Shown in pieces: positions 38,308 to 47,909 of a DNA stretch of 64,000 nucleotides (position 1 is the stretch's first letter; each line of letters starts with the position of its first letter). The notes beneath the pieces are model-generated. The model ran no database searches, had not been told where the DNA came from, and worked only from the letters and a program-made list of their open reading frames with translations. This DNA is from Medicago truncatula (Eukaryota > Streptophyta > Magnoliopsida > Fabales > Fabaceae). The stretch is taken from NCBI RefSeq assembly GCF_003473485.1, contig NC_053042.1, forward strand, positions 32,206,762 to 32,270,761, in the 5' to 3' direction. Both the position numbers and the translations under genes were made by a program.

Positions 38308-38550
38308 AATCACGTCGCTGTGAACCTGGCCGGATAAATCACGTCGAAGCGGCGAGCAAGGGTGAAAATCACGTCGGCGTCAGAGCTACGATGAGCTTCT
38401 GCATGTGTGTGATCAGATTGTGAGAGTGCGAGCTGATAAACCTAGGATTATTACACGTGTAAAACATTACACAAATCTGATGGTTGTGTAGTGTTTATGG
38501 AGGGTGCATAAAAAAATGACTTATGCATAATAACTTTTGCCCAAAACAAC

Positions 38551-39052
38551 ACATCACCTAGGGGACTAAACCCATGCACATCAATGGATTTACCCACGAG
38601 TGACTAAGATCAAAAGTAAAAGATAGATTCTTAGCTTTCAACCACTAAAATGATAACAATTTTGCTTTATCAAACAAATGAACAATTGTCTCCACCTTTT
38701 GATGAAAACAGCGGTAATTATTTTCCTTTCAAATGACTCAAACACATATAAACAAAATCCTTTGAATATAATTTTAGGACTAAATAGAGACTAAGTTCAT
38801 GTTTTTTGTTGTTGTAAAAATTAATTAAGAAAAGAACTAAAATTGAAAAAATCAATGCAGGGACAAGGCTTAAAGATTTGCACTTTTATATGGACAAAAA
38901 CATATTTAATCAAAAAAATAAAATTAATCAATATTTTTAGTTGTTTGATCTATGAAAAACAATTAAGATGTTAAATGATTTCTCATAATTTTTTTTCATC
39001 AAATTGTCAACATATATTATTCCTTTTTTCCTGTAAAATGAAATTAGAAATT
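38551..39052. other. Intergenic, no feature supported
   Basis: AT-rich sequence between the Pack-MULE-like element and LINE-derived sequence; no gene seen. Confidence 0.5.
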
Positions 39053-39724
39053 AATACATTTCATTCATCATAAGCGTAGAGATACATGATGTAATTTTAA
39101 TAAAGATGCGGAAACTAGCATGGTGTGGAGCTTCCCTAGCTAAGCTAAGGACCACTTTATTGCCTTGACTCCTAATGAACTTTACATTAGAGTTCGCTAA
39201 ATCAGATACTAGAAGACGTCTACAATCATTGATAATTGCACTATAATCAGAAACGCCTTGCATATTACCTTATATACTATCAACTATAGTTTTAAAGTCT
39301 GTCTTGAAATCCATGTTAACCAACTGGTGGTCATGAGCCCATTGAATGGTTGAGAGCATGCCTAACGCCTCACCCATGTGCACATCTAGCACCAGAGAGA
39401 TCCATTATGTTTTGACCAAGAAAAAACAAATCGTCATTTGTTATCTAGAATACACATACCGAGTCCTACACATACCGAGTATACCTTATTCAAAGACCGA
39501 GAAAACGAGGTGTCAACATTGCATTTGTATCTACCGGTGCTTGGTTTCCCCCGGCTCATCTCATCTCGGTCATCACTTTGTAGATGAGTTTGGCTTGTGA
39601 TGACCTTCACCTTTTTTTAGCTATTGAGTAGAGTGAAATTTAAAAACATACAAAATATTATTACTCATATTTGTCTCAAACATTAATTATTAATTTTTAG
39701 TGTGACAAATTAAAATATGTTTGA

Positions 39725-39845
39725 TTTTTTTTTTTTTTAGCTTTCGCACCGGTGAGTGACTAATCCGGCTCATGCGTAGAGGCATGCGCACTGACCAAGT
39801 GTTGTTTCCCCGGGGAATCGAACCCGATATTCCCTAGGTACGTCC
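39725..39845 (-). mobile_element. SINE-like insertion with B box and poly-A, absent from paralogous copy
   Basis: On the minus strand a B box GGGTTCGATTCC is followed by about 80 bp and an A-tail (the T-run at 39725-39738). Short TTTGA copies flank it (39720-39724 and 39846-39850). The matching place in copy B, around 51843-51855, runs straight through without the insert. Confidence 0.7.
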
Positions 39846-39947
39846 TTTGAATTTGTTGTCAATGGCATTGCCAAATATGAGGTTTCTGGCTTGCCTCACA
39901 TTACAACCAAAGGTCACAATCAAAGTCGCATATTGATATAATTTCAA

Positions 39948-40372
39948 GGCTTAATGATGTGTTTCCTCCTTGCAATTAGGCGTCGTTTAAAATTAGTTCA
40001 TGTAATCGCTAATCCTGACAATTTACCCTTGCATTATTTAATCATTTAAAATTTCGTCTTTTGACCAACTTAATCACTGCCACGTCATCAAATTAGCAAA
40101 ATGGCATGGAAATGGACAAAAATACCCTCGTCATCCATTCGTGAAATGACATTTTTACCCCTGTCTTCATCTTCTTCTCATAATAAAGACGAGGATATTT
40201 TTGTCCATTCCTATGTCATTTTGCTAATTTGATGACTTGATAGTGATTAAGTTGGTCAAAAGACGAAATTTTAAATGATTAAACAATGCAAGGGTAAATT
40301 GCCATAATTAACGATTACATGACTAATTTTTAAATGACGCCTAATTGCAAGGCCGAAACACATCATTAAGCC
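39948..40372. mobile_element. MITE, 425 bp, perfect 9-bp TSD, with empty site in the window
   Basis: TAATTTCAA is duplicated at 39939-39947 and 40373-40381. The element starts GGCTTAATGATGTGTTTC and ends with its inverse; TIR similarity continues about 150 bp inward. The paralogous copy B has a single TAATTTCAA at 51938-51946 with matching sequence on both sides, so the insertion and its 9-bp duplication are directly demonstrated. Mutator-like by TSD length. Confidence 0.93.
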
Positions 40373-40679
40373 TAATTTCAAATGAATGAATGGTAATGGC
40401 TTCAATATGGGACACCCTTTTTGATTATTTTCACTCTTGTTATTCAAACTCAAAACATCGAAAGAGGGTAATATTAATTTGTTTTGGAAAACCCTAAAGG
40501 TGCCCTAAACTAAACTCAAACTCAAGTGAACTGGGAAGTGTCATGTCCTGTCCTGTCGCTTGAACACAACTGAAACAAGGTTATGTTTGTAATTTTCTTT
40601 TACCCTAATATATCCCTGACTGAATATATATTTATTTAGGTTACATTTTTCTAACTGTTGTGCTGTGCAGTGCAATACA

Positions 40680-41870
40680 ATGTTGTTATCAATGTTAAGA
40701 AGAAGATACGGTGGTGCTGTTTCTATTATTCCCAGCAACAACAAGTTTCTCCCTCCTGGTCGTTCCGTTTCGACGTGCATGTTATCAAAGGTACTCTCTA
40801 ACACTAACAATAACAATAACACTAACACTATTCCCTATGATGATGATTCTGGGTCTAGGGTTATTCTTCCTGATTACTTATGCTTCAACAAGTACATTTC
40901 TGCTGTTACTTGGTTTGAAAACAATCTCTCTGATGGTTACGCTTCCATATCCGAATATAACGCCGTTTTATCTTCCCTTCTTAGAATGGGATATCACCCT
41001 ACTGTTCTTTCCTTTGCTCAACAATTGGAGGAATCCCACAACAACCATCTTCAACGTGTTCTCCCAGACATTCATACTTGGACAATCCTCATCAAAGCTC
41101 ACGCTTTCGATGGTAACATGTTTTCCGCCATGTCTTTCTTCCATAAAATCATAAACAACGGTCACCGTCCTACTGCTGAGGAAACTTTGAATATTCTTCT
41201 CCATGGTTTTTGTGTCCGCCACCAGATTCACAAAGCAATGCTCTTTTACAATTATATCGTACTAAAAAATGAAAATGGTGCTGGTTTTAAGTGGAACTAT
41301 CATAGTTATCTTATTCTAATCACTGGATTATGTCGGATAGGAGAAACTCAATCAGCCATCCAGTTGTTGAGAAAGGCTTTACAGATTGAGATTGACACGG
41401 AAAGTCTTCATGCTTTTACTGTCATGCGCTGTTATAACACAATCATATTCAGGCTAGCTTGCAAAGATAGACTTATAAACCAAGCTTATGATTTATATTC
41501 TGAAATGAAGCTTCATGGTAACAATGTCTCACCTAATTCTCACACATATCATCATCTAATCTTTGGCTATTGTATCATCGGTCAATTTAAACAAGCAATT
41601 CGTTTATTTAAAGAGTTCAAGGCATCAATAAACATCCGTCCATGTCTTCTTACTATAGCAGTTACCGAAAGAGAGGTGAAATCTGCTAAAAGTGTAGTAG
41701 CTGTCATGATAAAAGGTGGTCTCAGACCTAATGTTGCTAGTTATCACTCGGTTATTGATAGATTGTACAAAGGTCAATCACGAAGAAGAGTTATGAATAA
41801 GATTGCACAAAAGGTGGATACATTGGTACGCCCCAAAATTTTTCCCGATGGCTACTACGATTATATGTGA
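40680..41870 (+). CDS. P-class PPR protein, short and partly degenerate, 396 aa
   Basis: Pentatricopeptide-repeat proteins bind organelle RNA in a sequence-specific way. This intronless frame starts at ATG 40680 and begins MLLSMLRRRYGG, an Arg-rich, acid-free N-terminus suited to mitochondrial targeting, then an Asn-rich linker. About six to seven repeats follow, for example TWTILIKAHAFDGNMFSAMS and YHSYLILITGLCRIGETQSA. Near residues 322-335 the repeat register is broken (INIRPC followed directly by LLTIAVTEREVKSAKSV), as if one repeat lost its start. The protein ends soon after, far shorter than Rf-like relatives. The frame is intact, so it may be functional, but decay is plausible. It lies on the same strand as a second PPR gene 2.5 kb downstream. 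Confidence 0.85.
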   Translation: MLLSMLRRRYGGAVSIIPSNNKFLPPGRSVSTCMLSKVLSNTNNNNNTNTIPYDDDSGSRVILPDYLCFNKYISAVTWFENNLSDGYASISEYNAVLSSLLRMGYHPTVLSFAQQLEESHNNHLQRVLPDIHTWTILIKAHAFDGNMFSAMSFFHKIINNGHRPTAEETLNILLHGFCVRHQIHKAMLFYNYIVLKNENGAGFKWNYHSYLILITGLCRIGETQSAIQLLRKALQIEIDTESLHAFTVMRCYNTIIFRLACKDRLINQAYDLYSEMKLHGNNVSPNSHTYHHLIFGYCIIGQFKQAIRLFKEFKASINIRPCLLTIAVTEREVKSAKSVVAVMIKGGLRPNVASYHSVIDRLYKGQSRRRVMNKIAQKVDTLVRPKIFPDGYYDYM

Positions 41871-42480
41871 TTACAATGAACACCGTACTATTTAAAATGA
41901 ACTTATTTGGTGAAGCATTGACGTTACCGAAAGACAGTGGTTGCATTCCAGATGATGATTAGGCTCTCTGTAAGATATATGGAAATAAGGAGGGTGAATT
42001 TGTTTGCGAAATTTAGATTACATGCTTTTTTAGTTTGCTAATTAAAGGACTATGCTTTTGCTTTTAGTTGCACTTCTATTCTATAGGCTAGTGGCCAAGT
42101 GAGCGGACAATAATAATGTTTAGCGTATTCTAATTCGTTCATGTCTGGATTTGGGCAATATGTGTCCTTCAAACAGATAGGTACACATGTTTCTTGTTTT
42201 ATGCTCTTTGATTATTTATGCCAGTGATGACATTTTCTTGAAAGCCTGAATCAATTCTAGCATTGTTGTTTGCAATGGAGTTGATATGATACATTTCTCC
42301 TATATTTTAATGAGAAATATTAGTCTTTTAAATTACTACCTACTTAAAATTGAGACGAGATGTTCATAATTTTCTCAATTTCTATTTAACATGCGTTCTA
42401 CCTTTTAAAGAAGATTGATGCTTCACTTTTCAGATCTGATTGGAAAACTAAGTTAAAAGAAGATTTTGAGGCACGGTTTA
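41871..42480. other. 3' flank of the first PPR gene
   Basis: Presumed 3' UTR and spacer. At 42437-42556 a plus-strand frame reads DWKTKLKEDFEARFRLPHVT and then DIFPDASFMRSTFCLKM, following CTTTTCAG. It looks like a decayed exon of a gene I do not recognise, and it runs into the duplicated segment. Confidence 0.4.
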
Positions 42481-43845
42481 GACTCCCTCATGTTACTGAT
42501 ATTTTCCCTGATGCTTCTTTTATGCGTTCTACTTTTTGTCTCAAAATGAGGTTTACTCATAATAGCGTACTACCAAAACAAACCAAAAAGACCAGTTTAA
42601 TGTCGGCTTAATCAGTATGCATAATTAGTAGAAGTTGAATGTGAGCATGATAGGCTACAATTTCAATAGAGGAATTGAATGATTTGAAACCTGCAGACTT
42701 TGGTCGAAACCAAATTCAAGAAAGTAACTATCTGTTCCACAATGATTGGTACTACAATAGATTTTGCTTGTGAAGCAAATTAGAAATGAAGCAAGTTCAA
42801 TTGAAACATTTGAATTTTTAAGAATTCTAATTTCCTAGACAGAAAAGTGAAAGGTAGAGATGATTGACGAAGGACTAGCATTTGTTCCTCTGAAACTCAG
42901 AAAACGTTGTGTGTAATTATCGGCGTGATTACATTGATGAAGATGTTGGTAAGCTTTGGAGTTTGTGTGAATGGAATGTCAAAAAGCTTTTGAATTTTGA
43001 ATGAAACGAAATTTTGAGCTTGAAAAGCCAGGATGCAGGGATTAAGTTGTGGATTTTGTCTTTTACACCCCTAGATTTGCAAGTATCTGGCTTTGGAATG
43101 TCAAAATTTACAAATTATTAAATTGTTTCCCGAAATTATGTAACCTCGGTTAAAATACTGCATCCTAAGTCAAATATAATTTGTGTTTCTCACCAGATTT
43201 CAATGCATAACAACCCATTTAGGATCATAATAATGTGCTGAACTGTGTTTCTCACCAAATTTTCTCAATTGAGAAAATCTTCTTGGTGTTTACGTGTGAG
43301 TATCGAAGCTTAACATTTTAATGCAAAATATTCAATATGTATAGCAAACTCGCAATCACTGTAATGACCATTCATAATTATTTGACTCCTAAACCTTCTC
43401 GCTTGTCATTAATTTGTGCATCTGGGTAAACTTTAGAACATTCAAATTTTTCATCAAAAAAACATGATATTTATGGTCAAATTTGTATCATAGCGTATTA
43501 TGCGGAAATTTAAGTTATAGTATTTTCGTCAGTAACTTAAATTGGATTTTCAATCAATAGAGTAGTTGGCGTATTATACAAATTTGCAAAATAAATGTTT
43601 TATCCATTCAAGTTGCTAAGTTAGTTTTACACGTTCTTAGCAGTGACCTCAATTCTCCTTTTCCTACTTTAATACTAATGTTTATGTGTTCAAGAAACAG
43701 CTTACAGGGAGCTTTGAGCGTATTCTACTTAGTTCTTGTTCAACTCTGGAAACTAACCCTTATTAGACAGCATTTGTCTCCATGTTTGGAGGAGTTTTTT
43801 AGTTGATGTTTCGTTCACATTTTTGCTAATTTTGAAATTTTATTG
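42481..43845. repeat. Duplicated segment, copy 1 (1365 bp) downstream of first PPR gene
   Basis: Collinear with 46360-47909 (direct orientation, offset about 3.9 kb, roughly 90-95% identical by eye). Relative to copy 2 it lacks segments of about 80 bp (after 43070) and about 75 bp (around 43306), plus a smaller one near 42780. On the minus strand both copies preserve a piece reading like KDKIHN(V/L)IPASWLFKLK. Confidence 0.85.
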
Positions 43846-44253
43846 AGACACTGAGACTATGGCAAGTAAACATGGTTATAACCTAAATTCTGTAAGATAT
43901 TTCTTATACAAGGTTATGTTATTCCGATATGTATAGACTTTATTTTCTTTTTTTATTTAGAGAATGTAATGAGGCACTGAGAGCAGGCTAAATAATCATT
44001 GCTTCAGTTCAATACGTGCTATAAACAAAAATTAATTGAATATTAAAGCATAAGGAGAAAGCAGAAGAAGAGATATTAGAAACTAAACATAGCACATATA
44101 ACTTGGAATGCAAGTTATTAATTCACAACAAAGCCAGCTAAGCAAACAGTTAGAGGACAGCTCAACAGTTAGTTAGAAGCATATAATAGAAGTTTGTTAT
44201 GGTAGTTTGGTAAAAGTTAGTGAAATAAGAAGAGATACATTCTCTTTTTTCCC

Positions 44254-44385
44254 TTTTCTCTCATTCTTCAGAGGCATCTTGTTGAAACCACTTAGCTATT
44301 CCTTATCCAACAATCTCTTTTCTCTCATTCTTCAGAGGCATCTCACTGAAACCACTTAGCCTTTCCTTGTCCAATGATCATCATT
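44254..44385 (+). repeat. Two 64-bp tandem units directly upstream of the second PPR gene
   Basis: CTCTCATTCTTCAGAGGCAT, followed by a CTTAGC...CCTT...TCCAA tail, occurs twice, ending 8 bp before the ATG at 44393. It would lie in the 5' UTR. Confidence 0.75.
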
Positions 44386-44392
44386 TTCCGAG

Positions 44393-46024
44393 ATGACATT
44401 GTATCTCAGAAAATTCAACACATTCCGTCCAATCTCAACCTTGTTTCTTCGGTTTTCTCATGCTCGCCCTTCCGCTCCAACTCAATTTCAATCACCTCAG
44501 AATGAGGATCTTGATTCTTTCAAGAATCTACCGGTTAAGTCTTCTTCTCCACGCATAATCGAGTTCAACAATCGATTACACTCTCTGGTCATGCAAAAGA
44601 ACTTTGACAGTGTTGTAACCCATTATAGGTCGATGGAACTTAACAACATGAAGCCAAACTTTCATACAATCAACATTCTTCTAAATTGTTTCGCTCAAGC
44701 AAAGAAGGCTAATCTTGCATTTTCGATGTTCGCGAAGTTACTGAAACTGGGTTATGAACCCAATATTATCACTTTTAACAGTCTTCTTAAAGCTATGTGT
44801 TTTAATGGTGAGGTTCAAATGGCGTTAGATCTTCATGATAAATTGAAGAAAGCTGGAGTTCCCCTAACCATTGTCAGTTATGGGACACTGATTAGTGGTC
44901 TTTGCAAGATCAACCGTCATGATGCTGCTATGCTGGTTCTTAAGAAAATGAAGGTATGTGTTCCTCCTGATGCAATTATATATAAGACTATAATTGACTG
45001 TCTCTGTAAGGATTCAAAGGTAGAGACTGCTCTGGAGTTGTATACTGAGATGATTGAAAGTGGAATTTTTCCAGATGTTTTCACTTACACAACTTTGATT
45101 CATGGCCTTTGCATTTCGGACAATTTTAAGGCCGCATTTGAATTCTTTAAAGAAATGGTCTCGAACGAAATCAACCCCACTGTTTATACTTATAGTGCAC
45201 TAATGGCTTATCTATGCAAAAGGAAGAGGGTAAGAGAATCTAAAGCATTGCTTAACACAATGATCAAAGATGGACTTGAGCCTGATCTTGCTATTTTTAA
45301 CACGCTAATGGAAGGGCATTGCTCACTTCATCAAATGCAAAAGGCTAAAAGAATATTCTACTCATTGCCTCAAAGAGGAATTACTCCGGACATATACAGC
45401 TACAATATTCTTTTCAAAGGACTTTTAAGCCAGGGACTTAATATTCCAGAAGAAACTCTTCCATTGTTTGAAGATATGAAATCAAAAAAGGTAAGCCCTG
45501 ACCTCATTACATATAACACTATTATTCATGGCATGTGTAATTTTTCGAGGATGGACTGTGCTTGGGATTTTATTGGTGAGATGGTTGATAAGGGCATACA
45601 GCCCGATGCAGCAACCTACAATCCATTACTGAAGGCCCTCTGTAGAGAGAAAAAAATTGATGAAGCTATTGCTTTAACAAATAGAATCAGTGGCCAGGGC
45701 ATCCAGCTAGATGCATACACATTCACAATCCTTATCGATGCCTTTTGGAAATCAGGAAGATTTGAAGCTGCACAGGCCACTTTTTGGGATGCTTTCAAAA
45801 AAGGGTATGATCTCACTTTGGCTGTCTTTCATGTTATGCTTAAGGGGCTCTGCGAAAATCATATGTTTGATGAAGCAATAAAGATACTGTCAAAAATGAA
45901 AAAAAAAGGTTGTACCCCCAACAAGGCAATCTATGAAGTAATCGTGTATGCTCTTTTTGAAAACGATGAGATTGAAAAGGCTACAAAACTTGTGTATGAA
46001 ATGAGCCGTATGGGGTTCCTCTAG
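44393..46024 (+). CDS. P-class (Rf-like) PPR protein, 543 aa
   Basis: Intronless, starting at ATG 44393. The N-terminus (MTLYLRKFNTFRPISTLFLR) is basic and amphipathic, a likely mitochondrial presequence. From about residue 55 there are about 14 consecutive 35-residue PPR motifs reaching the C-terminus, for example ITFNSLLKAMCFNGEVQMAL, FTYTTLIHGLCISDNFKAAF and ITYNTIIHGMCNFSRMDCAW. One motif is two residues longer (SYNILFKGLLSQGLNIPEE). Position-5 and -35 residues are mostly N/T/S and D/N, the usual RNA-code positions. The expected role is RNA stabilisation, cleavage or translation control in mitochondria; whether it restores fertility cannot be said. It sits between two copies of a duplicated intergenic segment. 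Confidence 0.93.
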   Translation: MTLYLRKFNTFRPISTLFLRFSHARPSAPTQFQSPQNEDLDSFKNLPVKSSSPRIIEFNNRLHSLVMQKNFDSVVTHYRSMELNNMKPNFHTINILLNCFAQAKKANLAFSMFAKLLKLGYEPNIITFNSLLKAMCFNGEVQMALDLHDKLKKAGVPLTIVSYGTLISGLCKINRHDAAMLVLKKMKVCVPPDAIIYKTIIDCLCKDSKVETALELYTEMIESGIFPDVFTYTTLIHGLCISDNFKAAFEFFKEMVSNEINPTVYTYSALMAYLCKRKRVRESKALLNTMIKDGLEPDLAIFNTLMEGHCSLHQMQKAKRIFYSLPQRGITPDIYSYNILFKGLLSQGLNIPEETLPLFEDMKSKKVSPDLITYNTIIHGMCNFSRMDCAWDFIGEMVDKGIQPDAATYNPLLKALCREKKIDEAIALTNRISGQGIQLDAYTFTILIDAFWKSGRFEAAQATFWDAFKKGYDLTLAVFHVMLKGLCENHMFDEAIKILSKMKKKGCTPNKAIYEVIVYALFENDEIEKATKLVYEMSRMGFL

Positions 46025-46359
46025 TAATTGGTCTATGGAAGATGGCAAAAACATGTGATGGATGTTGCTGCAAGAGTAGTTTTTGGGGTCTTAGTATATG
46101 TTTAGGCTTGTGGAAGCTAAAGGGTTTGCCAACTCCCACTAACACCACACTGTTAATAGTTTAGTAGTTTTAGTATATCTCTGCTGGGTCTGATGTCCTA
46201 TTTGGTAACTTTGAATGTAATTTGTTTGTACTCCATGGTTTTTGCATTCCATATTGATATGTTGTGACTCAAACTCTATGGAAAACTTCAATTCTGATTT
46301 GAAATGTGATTTCTACAACGTTTTGATAAATTGGTTTTTCATTTGTTAACATATGTTGT

Positions 46360-47909
46360 GACTCCCTCATGTCACTGATATTTTCCCTGATGCTTCTTTT
46401 ATGTGTTCTACTTTTTGTCTCAAAATGAGGTTTACTTATAATAGCTTACTACCAAATTAAACCAAAAAGACCAGTTTAATGTCGGCTTAATCAGTATGCA
46501 TAATTAGTAGAAGTTGAATGCGAGCATGATAGGCTACAATTTCTGTAGAGGAATTGAATGATTTGAAACCTGCAGACTTTGGTCGCAACCAATTTCAAGA
46601 AAGTAACTATCTGTTCCACAATGATTGGTACTATAATAGATTTTGCTTGTGAATCAAATTCGAAATATTTGATCTAGTTAAACAAAACTAGAAATGAAGA
46701 AAATTCAGTTGAACCATTTGAATTTTTTAGAATTCTAATTTCCTAGACAGAGAAGTGAAAGGTAAAGATGATTGGCGAAGGAATAGCATGTGTTCCTCTG
46801 AAACTCAGAAAACGTTGTGTGTGTAACTATCGGCGTGATTACATTGATGAAGATGTTGGTAAGGTTTGGAGTTTGTGTGAATGGAATTGTCAAAAAAGCG
46901 TTTGAATTTTGAATGAAACGAAGTTTTGAGCTTGAAAAGCCAGGATGCAGGGATTACGTTGTGGATTTTGTCTTTTACACCCCTAAACAATTTCTTAAAT
47001 TATTTAATGATTAATTTTTTATATGATAAAAAAATAGAGTAAACCACTATTGGGTCCAAGATTTGCAAGTATCTGGCTTTGGAATGCCAAAATTTACGAA
47101 TTATTAAAATGTTTCACCAAATTGTGTAACCTCGGCTAAAATACTGCATCCTAAGTCAAATATAAATATGTGTTTCTCACCAGATTTCAATGCATAACGA
47201 CCCATTTAGGATCATAATAATGTGCCGAACTGTGTTTCTCACCAAATTTTCTCAATTGAGAAAATCTTCTTGGTGTTTACATGTGAGTATCGATGCTTCA
47301 TAGAGTTTGACTGCCAAGATTGCGTTTAAACTTGAAATAGAGACTTCTTAGTCAAGGTACTAGTTGGGAAGCAAGCTTAACATTTTAATGCAAAATATTC
47401 AGTATGCATAGGAAACTCGCTATCACTGTAATTACCATTCATAATTATTTGACTCCTAAACCTTCTCACTTGTCATTAATTTGTGCATCTGGGTAAACTT
47501 TAGAACATTCAAATTTTTCATCAAAACATGATATTTATGGTAAAATTTGTATCATGGCGTAATATGCGGAAATTTAAGTTATAGTATTTTCCTCAGTAAC
47601 TTAAATTGGATTTTCAATCAATAGAGTAGTTGGCGTTTTATACAAATTTGCAAAATATATGTTTTATCCATTCAAGTTGCTAAGTTAGTTTTACACGTTC
47701 CTAGCAGTGACCTCAATTCTCCTTTTCCTACTTTAATACTAATGTTTATGTGTTCAAGAAACAGCTTACAGGGAGCTTTGAGCGTATTTTTCTTCGTTCT
47801 TGTTCAACTCTGGAAACTAAACCTTATTAGACAGCATCTGTCTCCATGTTTGGAGGAGTTTTTTAGTTGATGTTTCATTCACATTTTTGCTTATTTTGAA
47901 ATTTTATTG
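46360..47909. repeat. Duplicated segment, copy 2 (1550 bp) downstream of second PPR gene
   Basis: Longer partner of 42481-43845. Both copies begin at GACTCCCTCATG and end at AAATTTTATTG. Position relative to the preceding PPR stop codon is similar (336 bp here, 610 bp for copy 1). Confidence 0.85.
46805..46990 (-). pseudogene. Possible OVATE-family N-terminal remnant (antisense, in duplicated segment)
   Basis: A 61-codon frame contains KIHNVIPASWLFKLKTSFHS. Plant OVATE family proteins start with a similar (M/V)(I/F)P.(A/S)W..K(L/F) block, so this could be the decayed 5' end of such a gene. The equivalent place in copy 1 keeps the motif but has an earlier stop. The match is short; it rests on family memory only. 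Confidence 0.25.

Larger units (their letters stand above)
37649..38541. mobile_element. Probable Pack-MULE carrying a host gene fragment, about 893 bp
   Basis: The 9-mer CAAAACAAC occurs at 37640-37648 and 38542-38550, flanking inverted termini. The left reads GGTTATCATGCATAAC..., then TATGCACCCTACATAAA; the reverse complement of the right reads AGTTATTATGCATAAG..., then TATGCACCCTCCATAAA. Inside, 37700-37800 has two 43-bp subterminal tandem units, then a GC-richer block (37830-38410) that encodes part of a host protein. A 9-bp TSD plus TIRs plus captured gene sequence fits a Mutator-type Pack element. Confidence 0.72.
39053..40418 (-). mobile_element. LINE-derived copy A (RNase H C-terminus), with SINE and MITE insertions
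   Basis: On the minus strand 39263-39054 encodes the end of an L1-type RNase H domain (NVKFIRSQGNKVVLSLAREA, ending MNEMY). A broken upstream part is at 39430-39290. The same sequence, about 85-90% identical by eye and interrupted differently, is at 51234-51984. Copy A carries two extra segments: 39725-39845 (SINE-like) and 39948-40372 (MITE). Confidence 0.7.

Noticed and set aside
37942-38313. 123-codon minus-strand frame
   Set aside because: Mirror of the RD/RE-rich region; its Phe/Ser/Val bias is the expected antisense of Arg/Asp/Glu codons.
42481-47909. The two direct repeats as LTRs of a retroelement containing a PPR gene
   Set aside because: Boundaries are not TG...CA, no target-site duplication, no primer-binding site or polypurine tract, and the repeats differ by several indels.
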